Shown here: piece after piece, positions 25,001 through 37,851 of the stretch
How positions within the stretch are numbered: the stretch's first letter is position 1
How the letters are laid out: each line of letters begins with the position of its first letter
Made by a program: the position numbers and the translations under genes
The notes under the pieces: model-generated
What the model was told of the DNA's origin: nothing
Database searches by the model: none
Seen by the model: the letters and a program-made list of their open reading frames with translations, nothing else
From: Setaria digitata
Taxonomy: Eukaryota > Nematoda > Chromadorea > Rhabditida > Setariidae
Direction: 5' to 3'
Length of the DNA stretch: 64,000 nucleotides
Assembly (NCBI GenBank): GCA_003640385.1
Contig: RCAB01000125.1
Location: 83,199 to 147,198 of the forward strand

Positions 25001-26456
25001 CAAACTAGGCTCGATATTGGTGCGCGTGGGAGTAGAGTTACGTACGTGTGGATGTTTGTACATACATGGCTGTATATGAATATGACGTGCCTACGTATAG
25101 GAGTGTGTGTGTGTGTGTGTGTAAGTATTAGTGCATGCATGAGTATGGTTGATGAACTACTGCTGAACTGAAGAACTGAATTACAGAAAATGGAAACTGG
25201 ACCATTTTATATTTGACATTTCAAGTTATATTTGTTCATTAGCAATTCAAACAGTAGTGGGGTACGAATGCATAAAAATCATTTGCATCGATAGAATGAA
25301 GTGCATGTAAATGAAAAAAGAATTTTTGTAATGGATATTTTAAGTAATAAATTTTTCATCATTTCTGTTACTGACTGAGCAGAAATGCTGTAGCATTTTC
25401 TATTAATGAAATAAAGTTAGATCTAATTTGTTTTTAGAATTCTTTTGCACAGACTTCTTCCTTCACTTTCCTAGTTGTCGATAATGCATTATGCTCAACA
25501 TGTAAAATATATTTGAAAAAAAAAAAAAAAAACGAAGAACAAATTAAAAGATTTTTATTCTTTCATGATGTCTGAACAGTTTCATTATACGTCAAGCAAT
25601 TCGATAGCGATCAACGATAGAAATAGAAAAAAAAAAAAGCTTCCTTCATTCATATCCAATAAATATTTTTTTGAAAATAAAAATTTCATTAGACTGACGA
25701 AATCGTTTCAATATTCTCTTCAGAATGATCGAGTAATTAGGCTTGGAACAGGGAAATAGCAACAGGATTAATGACCTTTTTTTTAGGAAAAAAAAAAAAA
25801 AACTTCGAAAAAATTTAATTTTATCAAGATGTTGTTCACTATAATGTATTGTTTCTGTTGTTTCCTGCATTTGAATTAATTTATGGCCGACTAATTCTCC
25901 TCCTAATATATCCGAATATGTCGAAAAAATTAGTCGTGAAGTCAACTGATATGATTATGATCAAAGGTTTATCAGAGAACCATTATTCTCTTTGGTTTTT
26001 CAGTTAAAAAGTAAATTGAAAAAAGTTTTAAAATAAATTTCTCTTGATTAATACTGAAGACTTGTTCAAGAGATGGCCGATCATGCGATCCTAAAAGAAT
26101 TTTGTGGAAAATCAAAAAAAAAAATAGTTAACAGTTCCATTTTTCAAAAAAAAAAAGTTTTCGACGCATCATTTTTGTACTTCACTGTCAAAATTTCGTT
26201 TAAAAAGAAAAAAGAAATAACATAGAAGTATGTTGCATGAAAGATAAATCAATTCATTTTTGCTCTGTTTTGTACCGAAAAAAAAGCTCAAATTCAATTT
26301 AATTCCTGCTGAAATCTTTTTTTTTAAATTTTTTTCTTTCCAATCCAGCCTTCATTAAGTCATTGTAATAAGTATCACATAGAATTTTTATGCAACAAAT
26401 TGTAACTGAGCTTTTACAGAAAAAAAAAAGAAGGGAAAAAAGGAAAAAAGACTTGG
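19044..26456. other. Gene-poor AT-rich region
   Basis: Long AT-rich sequence with many homopolymer tracts. Short simple repeats include GA at 23527-23548, AT near 24449-24462 and GT at 25103-25122. A block of alternating purine-pyrimidine at 24955-25140 stands out in base composition. No exon with both good borders and plausible protein was found. Confidence 0.45.
25103..25122. repeat. (GT)n microsatellite in an alternating purine-pyrimidine block
   Basis: A run of about ten GT units sits in a 180-bp stretch rich in TG, TA and CG steps such as CGTACGTGTGG and GCATGCATG. The long ORF read across it on the minus strand is a by-product of the repeat. Confidence 0.85.
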
Positions 26457-26595
26457 CTAAGTTGGAATGCTCGAACTTATAAACCAGTTGCCAAACAAAT
26501 CCTGAATCCTGTATTCTGGAATGCCTGCCTGCCTCTTAAAAAGAAAACTTCTGGAATATGCTCTGTCTTCACTTTCTGAACTTTTGTCAGTGCTG
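26457..26595 (-). CDS. Candidate terminal exon with a dibasic cleavage site; unknown secreted-peptide-like protein
   Basis: After an acceptor (CCTCTTTGTAG, ending at 26596) an open frame of 45 codons begins STDKSSESEDRAYSRSFLFK and runs to a TAG at 26457. It has a Ser/acidic-rich first half, then a KR pair followed by Gln, then QAGIPEYRIQDLFGNWF. KR followed by an N-terminal Gln is the layout of a processed peptide precursor. GC content is higher than in the surrounding DNA. The exon starts in phase 2, so at least one upstream exon is required; I did not find a start codon or signal peptide in the next kilobase. A donor (CTG then GTTTAT) inside the frame could extend the gene further. Confidence 0.35.
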
Positions 26596-28932
26596 CTACA
26601 AAGAGGATTCAAAAGTTAAATTATAGAGTTCAAAGGTCAGTACTGCAATCGTATTGATCCCTCTAAGAAATGCCGCAGAAAAAAAAAAAAAAAAAAAAAA
26701 ACTCAGCAAAGTTTGTTTTTCTTTTTTTTTTTTTTTTTTTGCAGTACGTAAAACAAAATTAAAAACAATTTATAACAATTGACTAGGATGTATTTTAGAA
26801 AAAATAAGCTTATCATTTGAACAGACAAACTAAACACTGTTGATATTCGGCAAGTTTTTTTCTGAACAAATGCTAGTCATCGATCTTGATCTTCTTTCAA
26901 AACTAATTTCATCTAACGAAGATTAACTTGAATTTTTCTAGCCCTAAACATATTACAGCTGCTAATGCTCCAAAAATGATAACATATATTCTGGCTTAAT
27001 GGAAAATCTAATTAGCATACCAAATATAAATTAATGATAGTGCTCCTTGATTGCATCTATGTGAAACACATTGAATTATTTTTGCGACTAAAATAAAAGT
27101 CCTCCGTTCTCAATTAATTAATCTAATTTGAATTTTAATTGCCGAAATAATTAAATAGGAAATGAAACAAAATGGACGAATTGATGGAAGAAAAGCTGCT
27201 CAATGGCAAAAGCAATCTTCGACAGTTTATATTCTTTATGAAATCTAAATTAAACTAAGATAATCACTATCATTACTGTATTGTTGACAAATGCTTTAAT
27301 CCAGTAGTTCTTCCTAACTAAAAGATACCAATTTGATAAAATCAAAAAGTGGGAATTTAAAATTAAAATTTTTGTTTCCCAAACTCACTCCACTCGTTCA
27401 CATGGAACAGTTTTAGGAAAGCTTTATCAGTTAAATCTCATTGCATCGTTTTTTTTTTTTTAATTTTTAAAATAAACCAATGTTTAAAGGTAGTATTTTA
27501 GTGGATAGGCTTTTTCTTCTTTTTTCCTTTTTCTACTCTCTCAAAGATTCTCTCTGTTTAAACTGCTGCTACTGCTATTGACAAGAATGAATTTGCACAT
27601 CTGATTAAAATTTAAGGTAAGACTTAATAGACATGTCTGACTAACATTAGCTTCATTATTTCATCCTTTTTTTTTACTAGCTAATTAGTGAATTAATCAA
27701 AAACGGATGACTCACGAATATATGTTGGGATTTCGAGAAATTTTTAAAATTCCTTCTTTTTTTTAATGATGAGGTGAAATTCCAGATCTATCAAATGTGA
27801 TAAATTGAAAAGTCTGAAAAATAAATTCAAACTATCATAAAAAAAAATGTGCAAAGAAAAAGAAGACTAGCCTAGCATTTCTATTCCTTTTTATGGCTAT
27901 CAATTAGAAGGCTTCATAGCAAATTTCAATTAAATCATTTGTAATTTTGTTACAACACAAAAAAGTTTCTGTGTTGTAAGACAGCTGGCTCTTGCATTGA
28001 TTCCAAACTTCTTCCAGCTCAGCTCGCAGAAACGAAACTTCCTAGGACAGGTGGTTTTCTTTTTTTTTTTTCTTTTGTTTTAAGAGTAAAACCGGAAGGA
28101 TTGTTAAGCTAATTGTTAATATGCAGCTTATGAAAACATTAGGTGCTTTTTGTATTATCCATTACAAAATTATGTGTAGAGTTATTCGAATCTTTTTCTT
28201 TTCTTGAGCTTGATTACATTTAGAAATGAAAAAATTTTTAATCGTGTAATTACCGTGCGATCGCATCTATTAAGAATATAAACTGGAGTAATTTAATTTT
28301 TTCTTTTATATTCAGTGATAATTAATAAATATGATGGAGGTATAAATATGAAATATGAGATTTTTTCAAAATCAGGAAAAGAAACTAAAATTGCTGCGAA
28401 TAATTTTTATGTTCAAATTTCAGGCCTTCGAGGTATTTGCTGTCCTCTGCGAACTATCATAAATAGAAATAGAACCATTAAGATCGAACAAATCAACACC
28501 ATAACAATGATAACAGCCACTTTTCTTCTTTCTATAATAAATTTATATTTTAAGTGAATAAATTATTCGATTTCATGCAGCAAATTCCATTTCTTCCTCT
28601 CAGGTCTGTTCCATTAATCATTTGTATTTTATTCCGCCGTGAAATTCCTTCATTCTATTCTGTTTTGTTTTCATTTCTTCCATATTTCTTTATTTTTTGT
28701 TCAAATCTTTCCATTTAATTTATTTTCAAACAGTTAAATTACAACCAGTTCGAAATCTTTTTTTTCTATTCCACAAAATTATCCAAATTTTCCATTTGCA
28801 TTGAATTAATTGTAAAGCATTTTTTTTCAAACCTCAACACTTTCGATAATTAAAAATTTAGTTTTGTTTATGCGTATTTGCTCTAGCAATCATTTAAATT
28901 CAGCAAATTACTAGAAAGACCGGGAGAAGTAT
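26596..28932. other. AT-rich sequence with one coding-like island
   Basis: Mostly poly-A/poly-T and short ORFs. The exception is 27962-28061, which is richer in GC and open on both strands. The plus frame reads FLCCKTAGSCIDSKLL with a GTGGTT donor; the minus frame reads KFRFCELSWKKFGINA after a TCCTAG acceptor. I cannot decide which, if either, is an exon. Confidence 0.35.
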
Positions 28933-29441
28933 TTATGCACCAAGAAGTTGACTTTCCGGTCCAGCCGATTGTTTAAACGATTCAATCCAGTGCTGGAACA
29001 GTTCTTGCTCAGACGGATACTTGGCCTGATCCTTCTCGAAAGCAGAAGTCTCAAGTTTTATGGTAGAATTTCCTGTCTGAGAATTTCAAACTTTAGCTAT
29101 CATACTGAACTATTTAAAGTCTAGACGTAGAATTAAGGGATACAAATGTCTTCTGCTTCTATTAGTACTTTACTACGAAATTGAAATGGCTTTTCCATAG
29201 TTTTCCTAGCTCGTCCAGTTCATTCTACGTCAAGTGTCTTCATTTATTTTTCAGACATTTAAAATTTAAAGTTTCAAAAAAAAAAAGTGACAAATGATTT
29301 TTATTACAATTAAATCAATTCAAGCTTTATCAATTTGCAGAAAAATCTTGAATTTTGAAAAATACAAAATTTACCGCAACAATTGCATTCACTAATGTTA
29401 CAACTGAAAAGATAATAGTTCGCCTCTTCATACGGTTAGCA
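28933..29441 (-). CDS. Small secreted protein, two exons, 66 aa, unknown
   Basis: Exon 1 (29441-29375) follows an acceptor (TTTTTTAG) and carries an ATG at 29431; exon 2 (29076-28933) follows AAATTCTCAG and ends in TAA. They join in phase 0 across a 298-nt intron that starts GTAAAT. The 66-residue product begins MKRRTIIFSVVTLVNAIVA, a textbook signal peptide (basic start, hydrophobic core, small residues before the cut). The mature part of about 47 residues starts with TGNST, a possible N-glycosylation site. It has an acidic/aromatic helix-prone segment (YPSEQELFQHWIESF), no Cys and no dibasic site, and ends ESQLLGA. It is most simply a trans-spliced gene for a secreted peptide or protein. 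I do not recognise a family. Confidence 0.55.
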
Positions 29442-32400
29442 CTAAAAAATGATGAAATTAAGCAAAATGACTGTTTGCTTATTCTCAACTGATGAAATTT
29501 GACCCTTTTCTAACTTAGCGCATAGAAATGTCTAAATTTCTTGTTCATCTTACCTATTCTTACCCATCGTTTGGAAGAAGAAAAGAAAGCCTTTTCGTCT
29601 GTATAGAATAACTTTCAGAATTATCTGAAACTTAAATTCACTCAACACATTTCACCCCCGTACTCAGTAGTCTTAGAACTTTCCCGATTGTAGTACTTCA
29701 ACTCTTTAAATTACCACTTAATTCATATTCACTCTACGTCTTATCTAGCTAAACTAAAAGAGAAAAAATTATATAGAACCTAAAAACTTAAATTATACAC
29801 ATACTACAACGACATTGTGTCTCTTATCCCCAAATTGCCGTCTATTTTTTGTTTCATATGGATTAAAAAAGGTCTGACCATTCTGTTGGGTATGAATTAA
29901 AAACCCAAATCTTGAAAAAAAAAAAAAAAAAAAAAGAAAACTGTAATAAAATAAAAAATAAATCTACCTTTTGTAGTGAAATAATTCATGAGCTTAAAGA
30001 AACAACCGTCAGAAATGCTTAAGAAAGGTTGCAATGACATCATTGTAATGGTGGAAATTTTTTAAATTCAAAAACTCTAAACTCTTCAAGAACTTTTAAA
30101 TTTTTTATACATCAGTAATTCACCAACTTGAAGAAGTTTTGCATAACATCTTTAGACTAAACAGAAAATATGGAAAATTTTTCTAAAAAATTTAAATCAT
30201 AAATTTATAATCATTTATTCCAACTACATTTTCTAATCTTTGCACATCCATTTTATGGCAAATATATTTGTTATTCCATTAGAACTTTTTTTTTGCAAAT
30301 CATCCAAAGCTATGAATGAAAAAAAAAAAGAAAATATTACAACTGAACAGGAAAATATGCCAAAAAGAGAGAAGCCTGAAATTTCTCAAAAGTAGCCCAG
30401 CAACTATAANCGCATATAACCTAAATCTAGCATTTCAAAATTTGCTATTCTAAAACAAAAAGAAAAAAAGTGCAAGAATTAGGGAGAGAGGATGATGACA
30501 ATTGTCTTCAGGCAATGATTCGAAATTTCTCTTAGTTAAAATTCGTCAACATGCGAAAAATTTGCGTCTAATGTTTAATGTGTAATTTCTTATCATTTGA
30601 AAAAACAAAAAATGACAAAAATGAACGATTTATTCAAATGGGTTAGTTTTTGATAATTTTTCTAGTTGCTAAGATAATATTGATGAATGGTTAAGGAAGA
30701 AAGTTTCACTAAAACAAGTAAATATCATTTATGCATTGATTATTTATGATATCATAAGCTTTTTGTAATTTGGACATCGAATTAATTAGTCTTCCTTTGC
30801 ATCAATTTCAATTCCAAATATTTCAAAATAGCTTAGTTCTGTTTTAGATGTATTTAGTTTTTAACAAATAGTCAACTATTAGCTTCTGATACTGATCACC
30901 CTAACTTATCACTGCCTTATCTTGCTACTTCTTATTTCCGTTGTCATTTTCACTGATCGTAATTAACCACTTGTAATATTGTAATTAGTCTAACATTTTC
31001 TCACATTTGAAACGAGCGACTGTCATAAATCACCGTTCGTCACTGAAGTAGGTTTTTCTCATTTGTTGCTGATCTTCTCGAAAATTCGGAACTTAAACTT
31101 TTATTCATTGTTTTTGTTTCCTTATTCATCTCATAATATTTCAAAATGTTCTTTTTTTCCTTTTCCATTTTTTTTTTTTTTTTCTAGATGGTCTTTTTCC
31201 TTTTGATATATTCGTAGCAAAATGATTCATTTAAAAAAGATTCCATAACCGAAGTACGGAAAAGTTTCATATTTCATTCTAACCTTAGTTTAATTATTTT
31301 AAGTGCTTTGCTAACAGTAGCATGCTTGAGAATTTAAGAAAAGAGTTTTTCTTGTGTTTTATGATGGATTACGAATTACTTTAAGAATCTTAATCAAAAT
31401 CAGATACTTGTTCAGTTAAATGTGATTAATTCCATAATAAGTATGGAGCACTTAATTAAAGAAGTCTGCTGCACTAATAATCTACGATCACTTACGTTCG
31501 TTTTTTATCAACAATTAGACAATTCATCATGATACCATCCTAAAATGCGTGAAATCCATCTGATGGCGCTGTTGCCATTCACGAGTATTTGCCAATCATT
31601 TCTCATATTTTAAAACGTTAAAAACAAGAAGCTGTTTTTCATTCCTTCCACCTCAATACCATTCTTTTCGTTTTTTCCTTCTTTTTTTTTTTTTTCATTT
31701 TTTAAAATTAATTAGTGCCTTCAAGACAGGTAAATTTATTTTCCTCTGAACCTGATTTCATTCCATTTTTCCTCCGAATCATTTATATCAGTCACTTTGA
31801 AATGATTATTCTGTTCACTGACAAAAACTTCGAGTGAAAATTTTTTACACTTTATGACGTTTTTGAAAAACTTATAGATGAAGTTTCCGATGATGTGCTG
31901 TTCGAGTTCGATGTCACTCTCGATACATGTTCGTCCCATTTCAAAGTTCTTAAGTTTAAACAAGTAGCGCCGTCTTGATTAGTGTGATTTTTGTTCTTCC
32001 CTAGATAGCTTGAATGAGCTAAGCACTATGCTAGAATATATGAATTACGAATAAGTCTAACAGTGACCCTCTTTTACTGTCTGGGTCATTCAGACGTAAA
32101 ATTCATGTCTGTAACATGTTAAGGCTCTTCTTAGAATGTATTATCCTAACGTGTTGAAGCTAAATAGGCAAGAAAAACGAACGTAATGTCAACTCAATTG
32201 TTAAAACATCATTGTGATATTAGTTAAGTGATTTTAGATAGTTAAATAAAAATGACAAATCATTTTCAATTGTTTTACTCTTCTCGTTAGCCCAGTATGG
32301 CCAAAATTAGTTACCAATGTGATTTGCGTGACATAAGTCAGCCAAATGATTTTTTTTCTTATTATAATTTTGATGTTCTAAATATAAATATTTCCTCTTG

Positions 32401-32466
32401 GATGTTTCGCTTGAAACAGCATCAAATCACTCTGTTTATCATGACATTTTGAAGTAACCGAAACAA
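29442..32466. other. AT-rich intergenic sequence with a single N
   Basis: No convincing gene was found. One unknown base lies at 30410 without an obvious flanking duplication. A minus-strand frame at 31736-31963 has coding-like composition but no ATG and conflicts with another open frame after the same acceptor; see the rejected list. The promoter of the transporter gene should lie at the right end. Confidence 0.4.
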
Positions 32467-35400
32467 ATGCTGAAGTCAAACGAACAGACTATATCGATGA
32501 TAGAAAGAAATAATTACCGCACGGATGGACTGCCGGAGAATACGTCAAGGGGATCATGTTGGATACGTGGAATGCGCTATATTATACTGGTATCAACGTT
32601 GATATGTCTCGCATCCATTATGTCCAATATTGTCACATTCAACTTTACCGTCCTTTGTATAAATCCCAATTACGGCAAAGAAACATCAAATTTGAATAAG
32701 GCTAGTTTTTTTATTATTACTATTATTAATTGTTTGAATCGAAAATTTAATTACTGTTTCTTTTCAAAATTATTTTAATTTATATTCGCAGCTTTAAATT
32801 TTAAAATATCTCATCTATATTTGCCACCTGCAAACTAGTCTTGAAGTACAATGGTTAGATATATGTATCCAGTAAGTTATGGCATGTTATGATATGATAC
32901 AATGATATTGCAATTGTTTAATTAAAATAAATGTAATAATTTCCAATCCGAGTCTTTTTCCATGTCTTATTACATCTTCAGCTGTATTTTGAAGATCTTT
33001 TTTTGCTGGAAATTTAAATATTTTTAATGAATTATTTCCTTTCCTGGGTTCAAATTTATTCATCAATTTTGCTTAATATATCTTAGCAAAAAATAAAAAA
33101 TAAAAATAAATAAGGCAATTAAAAGATAAAGCTTACATGCTTATCGGGATAGGGTAATAAAAAGAAAACAAATGGACAGGTATATTAAAAATAAATTAAG
33201 AATTTAAAATTATTAAACAAGTCAGTACTGTGAAATAGTTGCTCATTTCACAAAGATGCACTCAAGAAAAAATAAAAAATAAGAAAAAAGGGAACTGTTT
33301 TGAATTACTCTTTGAAGTTCGTTTGATTTGATTGATCACCGCAATGAATGAAGTGATTACAATTTTGGTAAAATGTTTTCTTTCTTAATTTGAATTTATT
33401 AACTTGGCTTACTCCTGATATATTTCAAGAAGGAAAACAATTTTTTTTTTTTTTTTAAACAAAAAAAATTTTTATCTCATCAACTAATGATTAACGAAAT
33501 AGTTTCACAAATATGTCATTGTTGAAGGAAAGTTCTTCTCCTTTCAAAAAATTGTTTTATGCCTGATTAGTTCAATCATTGATTTTCTCTTGAAATTACG
33601 ACCAGTATAGATTACAACAAATCACCTCAACATAACATAAAAAATCACATCCATGATAAGGCAAGTTGAGACTAAAACTTATCAGTACGATAAGTTGCAT
33701 TCAATGCTTCCAGGATGACAATGCGTAAGGGAAACACTATCGAAGTATGAAAAATGGAAAATGTTAATAAGATGAAAAGTCTTATTCCTGAAAGTTATCC
33801 ACCAATAAGTCGAAAAAAGCTATTAGTGTTGAAAATTGAATGGAGAAAGTTTACTTGACTTAGTGAGGTCAAAAAATTGCTACAATATAATAAAGAAATT
33901 ATTAAATTGGACGAAATACTCTTCATTATCAAATTAGATAACTTGAAATTATCATATAAGTACAGCTAGCAAATAAGCTGAACATTTGACCAGTTCATAA
34001 TTCAATAACTTTTATTTTCATGCCAATCATTTTGAATCTTTTATGCATTTCAATTATTTTAAGCTATTGAGTTTTGAAAAATTAACTACAGAAATTTGAA
34101 TAATATCCAAGAAGCTGCAAATTTTTTTATGCTTCTTCATATTAGCGTGAAAAATTAAATCAAGTTGAAATTTTCTCTATGTTCGTGAGATCCAAATTAT
34201 AAACTGAATTAATCAAATTTCACTTTTTGTAGACTCATAATGCAAGTCGCGAAGGCGGATATTCCAAAGAAGACAGAACAATTATATTCAGTTCTACTGC
34301 AGTTGGCTCTTTAGTAACTGTAATATTCATGACGCAGGCTTTACAGGTAGCATTTTCCTCATCGTTTTCAGAATTTAACAAATTTTAATTAAAAACATGC
34401 AAAGCAAAAACACGCATGCTAATTTCGAAAAGGTCATAAGTGTTATCTTCGCTTCGTCATATTGCCACAAGATCAAATTAGACAGCATTTTTGCATTTAA
34501 ATGAAAATTGAATTATCAAGTAGCACAGACTGATAACGATTGCACATACTGTTTAATTAAGTACATCACTCTTAAATGAGGCACTTCTTTCTTTTTTTTC
34601 TTGCAGTATTTCGGAACTCGAATTGTATTTTTCACTTGTGGAATTATAACAGCTGTAGCAACATTGCTGGTACCACTTGCTGTTGCTCAAGATAGTATCG
34701 TTTATTTTGTTATCTTAAGAGTTTTACAGGTTTGTTTACAGTCTAGCAATAAACATAATTTAGTCAACGAAGAGAAGTAGCAGTGACTGAAATGTTTAAT
34801 AACAAATGAATGAGCGGGTGATTAGTCCCTTTTTGTTTATTTACTAGTTCTTTAATTAAGGGTATAAGTTTTACGACATGCATGCCAATCACTGGTGCCG
34901 TAACATCCAACTGGGCATCACTGAAGCAAAATGGACTATTCATCTCGACACTATCGTCGTTCAGTCAATTGGCCGCTGTTTTCACGATGGCTACTTCTGG
35001 CCAGGTAAGGGAAGTTTTAAAACTCTAGTGAAAGTTTGTACTTTATTTTACAATTTTTATGTAAAAATGAATTTTGTCATGTTAATTAAGTAAGGCTCTA
35101 ATTAACCTTATTTTGAATGATTTGTAGCAGAATAATATAATAATCATAATTTAAGCAATATTGATATAATAATTATAATTCAGACAAAGGGATGAAACCA
35201 AAAGCAATGATTATGAATTATGATCGTGATTATAATCACTATGATGATGATCATTGTTCCTCAGACTATCTTTTTTTACTAACAACATGATATCTTAATT
35301 CAAGTGTGATTTTTATTAAAGTTATGTACATCAAGATTCGGTTGGCCAGCTGTTTATTATTTGCATGCCGCAATATCATTTATCGCATTTGGCCTGTGGG

Positions 35401-37851
35401 TGGTATTATTTAGAAATCAACCAGGTTGTTTCATTCTTAACTAAGTCATTCAATCTACAGTGCCATATTCAGACGTAAGAGACTTAAGACTGCTAGCATA
35501 ACAAAAAGGAACACCTAAGTTAATTAGTACAGCTGTGGCCAAGAATAACTTAAGTCATTGGGAATTACGATCTACTTATGATACTTTTTGTGCCATCTAA
35601 ATGTAGTTTAATTGTGCTAGTCACACCTGGTAATATTATACTTGGCCACAGTTATACTTGGCTTGTTTGTTTCAAACACTTTTCACTTCCTATCTAACAG
35701 TTCATTTATCTAGTTGGGTTTTGAGTGATTTGCAAATGAATTGGTTTAATTTAAAAAATTTTCAGCTAATCATCCGTTAGTAAATCAAGTGGAGCTCGAG
35801 GAAATAAACCGCGGCAGATCATCGGCAGCTTTACAAGCAGCTACGAAAAAACACCAGACCATACCGTATTTACCAATTTTGGGCACACCCGCTATCTGGG
35901 GTATTTGGGCAGCGGCTATCGGTGACCTATTGACTTTGCAGGTTTAGTTGAAACTAACCTAATGAATTTAAAAAAAAAAAATTAATCACTCTTGGCAAAA
36001 CTAATGAAACGATATATTCATTCAAATGGAGCACATCCAATGTAGCAGTGAAATACAAGCGATTTAAATTAAAATTAGTAAATTTAAAATTTCTGAATTA
36101 AAACGAATTTCAAAATTTTAAATATGTCTTTGACATATTCACATTCTGATGTAATAACGCAGGAAAAGCCTGTGTAAAACATTAAAAATCTTGAATTGGA
36201 TGGGTTAGTGAATTCGTGCACTTAGAAAGATCTTCATATATTTTCATTCAAAATTTAATAAAATTTCAACAAACTTTTCAACTTTCTGCGACAATAATCT
36301 GCTTCTTTTCAGCTAATACAAACATTTAGTCCACAGTATATCAGAGAAATCCTGGGATATTCCGTAGAACATACTGGCTTTTCGGCTGCTCTTCCAGTGC
36401 TAGTCCAATTTCTTTTTAAGGTCCACATTCATAGTTTGAATTGCAAGATGATTTCACTTTCTTAACATTTAATATATATTTGTTAATTGTTCTAGATTTT
36501 TGCTGGCTATACCAGTGATAAATTGCGTATCTTATCAGAGACTGCAAAATTGCGCTTGTATAACAGCATTGCGCTCGGAGTTTCAGCCTTTTTCCTGGTT
36601 ATTTTGGCCTTTTTACCGCAAGGTAATCAGTATAAAAATAATTTCATTAGTAGAAATTTTTAAAATTTCAAGATTTCCCCAGTAAAGATTGAAAAATTTT
36701 AAGAGCCAAAATGGATTTTGAAAATGCACATTGCTACTTAATTAATTGATTGATCAGTTTGTATGAGCGAAGATGTCATGAAGTAAAAACTTGAAAACTT
36801 TTTAAATACTAAAATTCAGGTTATCCATTAACGGGTGTTATTTTGCTAACGTTGGCAACGTCAATGTATGGCTTCAATGGTGCTGGTTTCAACAAGGTGC
36901 AAATAATTTTCCTGATTATTTAGATGATAATTAATACTACTTTTTCAGACAACCAAAATAGTCTTTTTTTTATCATTTAAAATCAATTTTAACATATTGT
37001 CTTATCATGCCTTACTGCTCGTTTTATTGCCAAATTAACAGTAAGTGTAAATAAATGAAACAATTCAATTTGCTAATTGTCAATTATTAAACCTCTCGAA
37101 AGAAAATAATTTAAACTTCAATTTGATAATTATGAATTGTTGAAATTTCTTTTTTTTCCTTTTAAAAAAAAAATTAATTTATATTCAGTGTGCCACGTTA
37201 GTATCACGTCAATACAGTGCCTTCGTACTTGGACATATTCAAATCCTTTGGTGTACTGCTATGCTACTCTCTCCAATTTTGGTCTGTTTTTTTAATTCAT
37301 CTAAAAATTAATTTTAATTAGCACTATATAATTTGATAAGCATTTAGGGAAGATTACCTGAAAACCACCTGTAAATTTTGCTTAGCAAAACTTGTTGCTG
37401 ACGTGGATTATTATTTTCGTGATCATCCGTAAAGATTCTAAGTTGTTTTTGAAGAGAAAACTTTCAAATAAGGAAGAAGAAATAGTTTTTCTTTCAGCTA
37501 GCCTGAATAGAGCAGCATCTCTAGGTTCGCATAAATCATCATTATCTCATTCGTAATTCTAAGTGTGTTTCCTTGGATGAATCTCTTTTACAGTATCCAC
37601 GACTGTCAATCTAGATCTTAGTAACTCTAGATTCATCTTTTTTTTGTTTGCAGGTGAATGCCTTGCTTGGAAATGGAACAATCTATGACTGGCGATTCAT
37701 ATTCCTGCTTCATGCATTTCTTTCGCTGATCACCAACATATTCTTCTGCTTTGTAGCCAGATCAGAAGCAGCCTGGTGGACTGATCAGGAACGTGTAGAA
37801 TCACGTAGGAGAAGTGGTGGCACGTTCTGGTGGTGGAAAGCTGAACGTTAA
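32467..37851 (+). CDS. Major facilitator transporter, SLC17-like anion/phosphate cotransporter family
   Basis: A predicted 12-helix membrane transporter of the SLC17 type (sodium/phosphate, sialin and vesicular glutamate transporter relatives); the substrate cannot be read from sequence. Exons: 32467-about 32700, 34233-34346, 34607-34729, 34861-35004, 35322-35424, 35766-35941, 36313-36420, 36496-36622, 36820-36896, 37189-37281 and 37654-37851, about 495 residues, normal for the family. Landmarks: first helix YIILVSTLICLASIMSNIVT with FNFTVLC, an Asn-glycosylation-rich loop, the helix pair ending in SRFGWPAVYYLHA, the NHPLVNQVELEEI motif matching the family's HPxIxxxE, and IFAGYTSDKLRI between later helices. 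All joins keep phase except the end of exon 1, where no GT donor fits; a GC donor after AATAAG, or a missed small exon, would solve it. The C-terminus ends in an Arg/Trp-rich cytoplasmic tail. Confidence 0.85.
35531..35655. mobile_element. MITE-like element with Tc1/mariner-type ends, in a transporter intron
   Basis: The left end reads TA then CAGCTGTGGCCAAGAATAA; the right end is its reverse complement with few changes, TTATACTTGGCCACAGTTATA. The inverted repeats match over about 16 of 18 bases and each end abuts a TA, the target duplication of Tc1/mariner elements. The element is about 125 bp long with no coding capacity, so it would need a transposase from elsewhere. It lies wholly inside the intron 35425-35765 and leaves the gene intact. 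Confidence 0.65.

Noticed and set aside
31736..31963. Minus-strand frame with varied composition (for example ESDIELEQHIIGNF)
   Set aside because: It has no ATG, the only good acceptor upstream (CTATCTAG) opens a different frame, and no partner exon was found.
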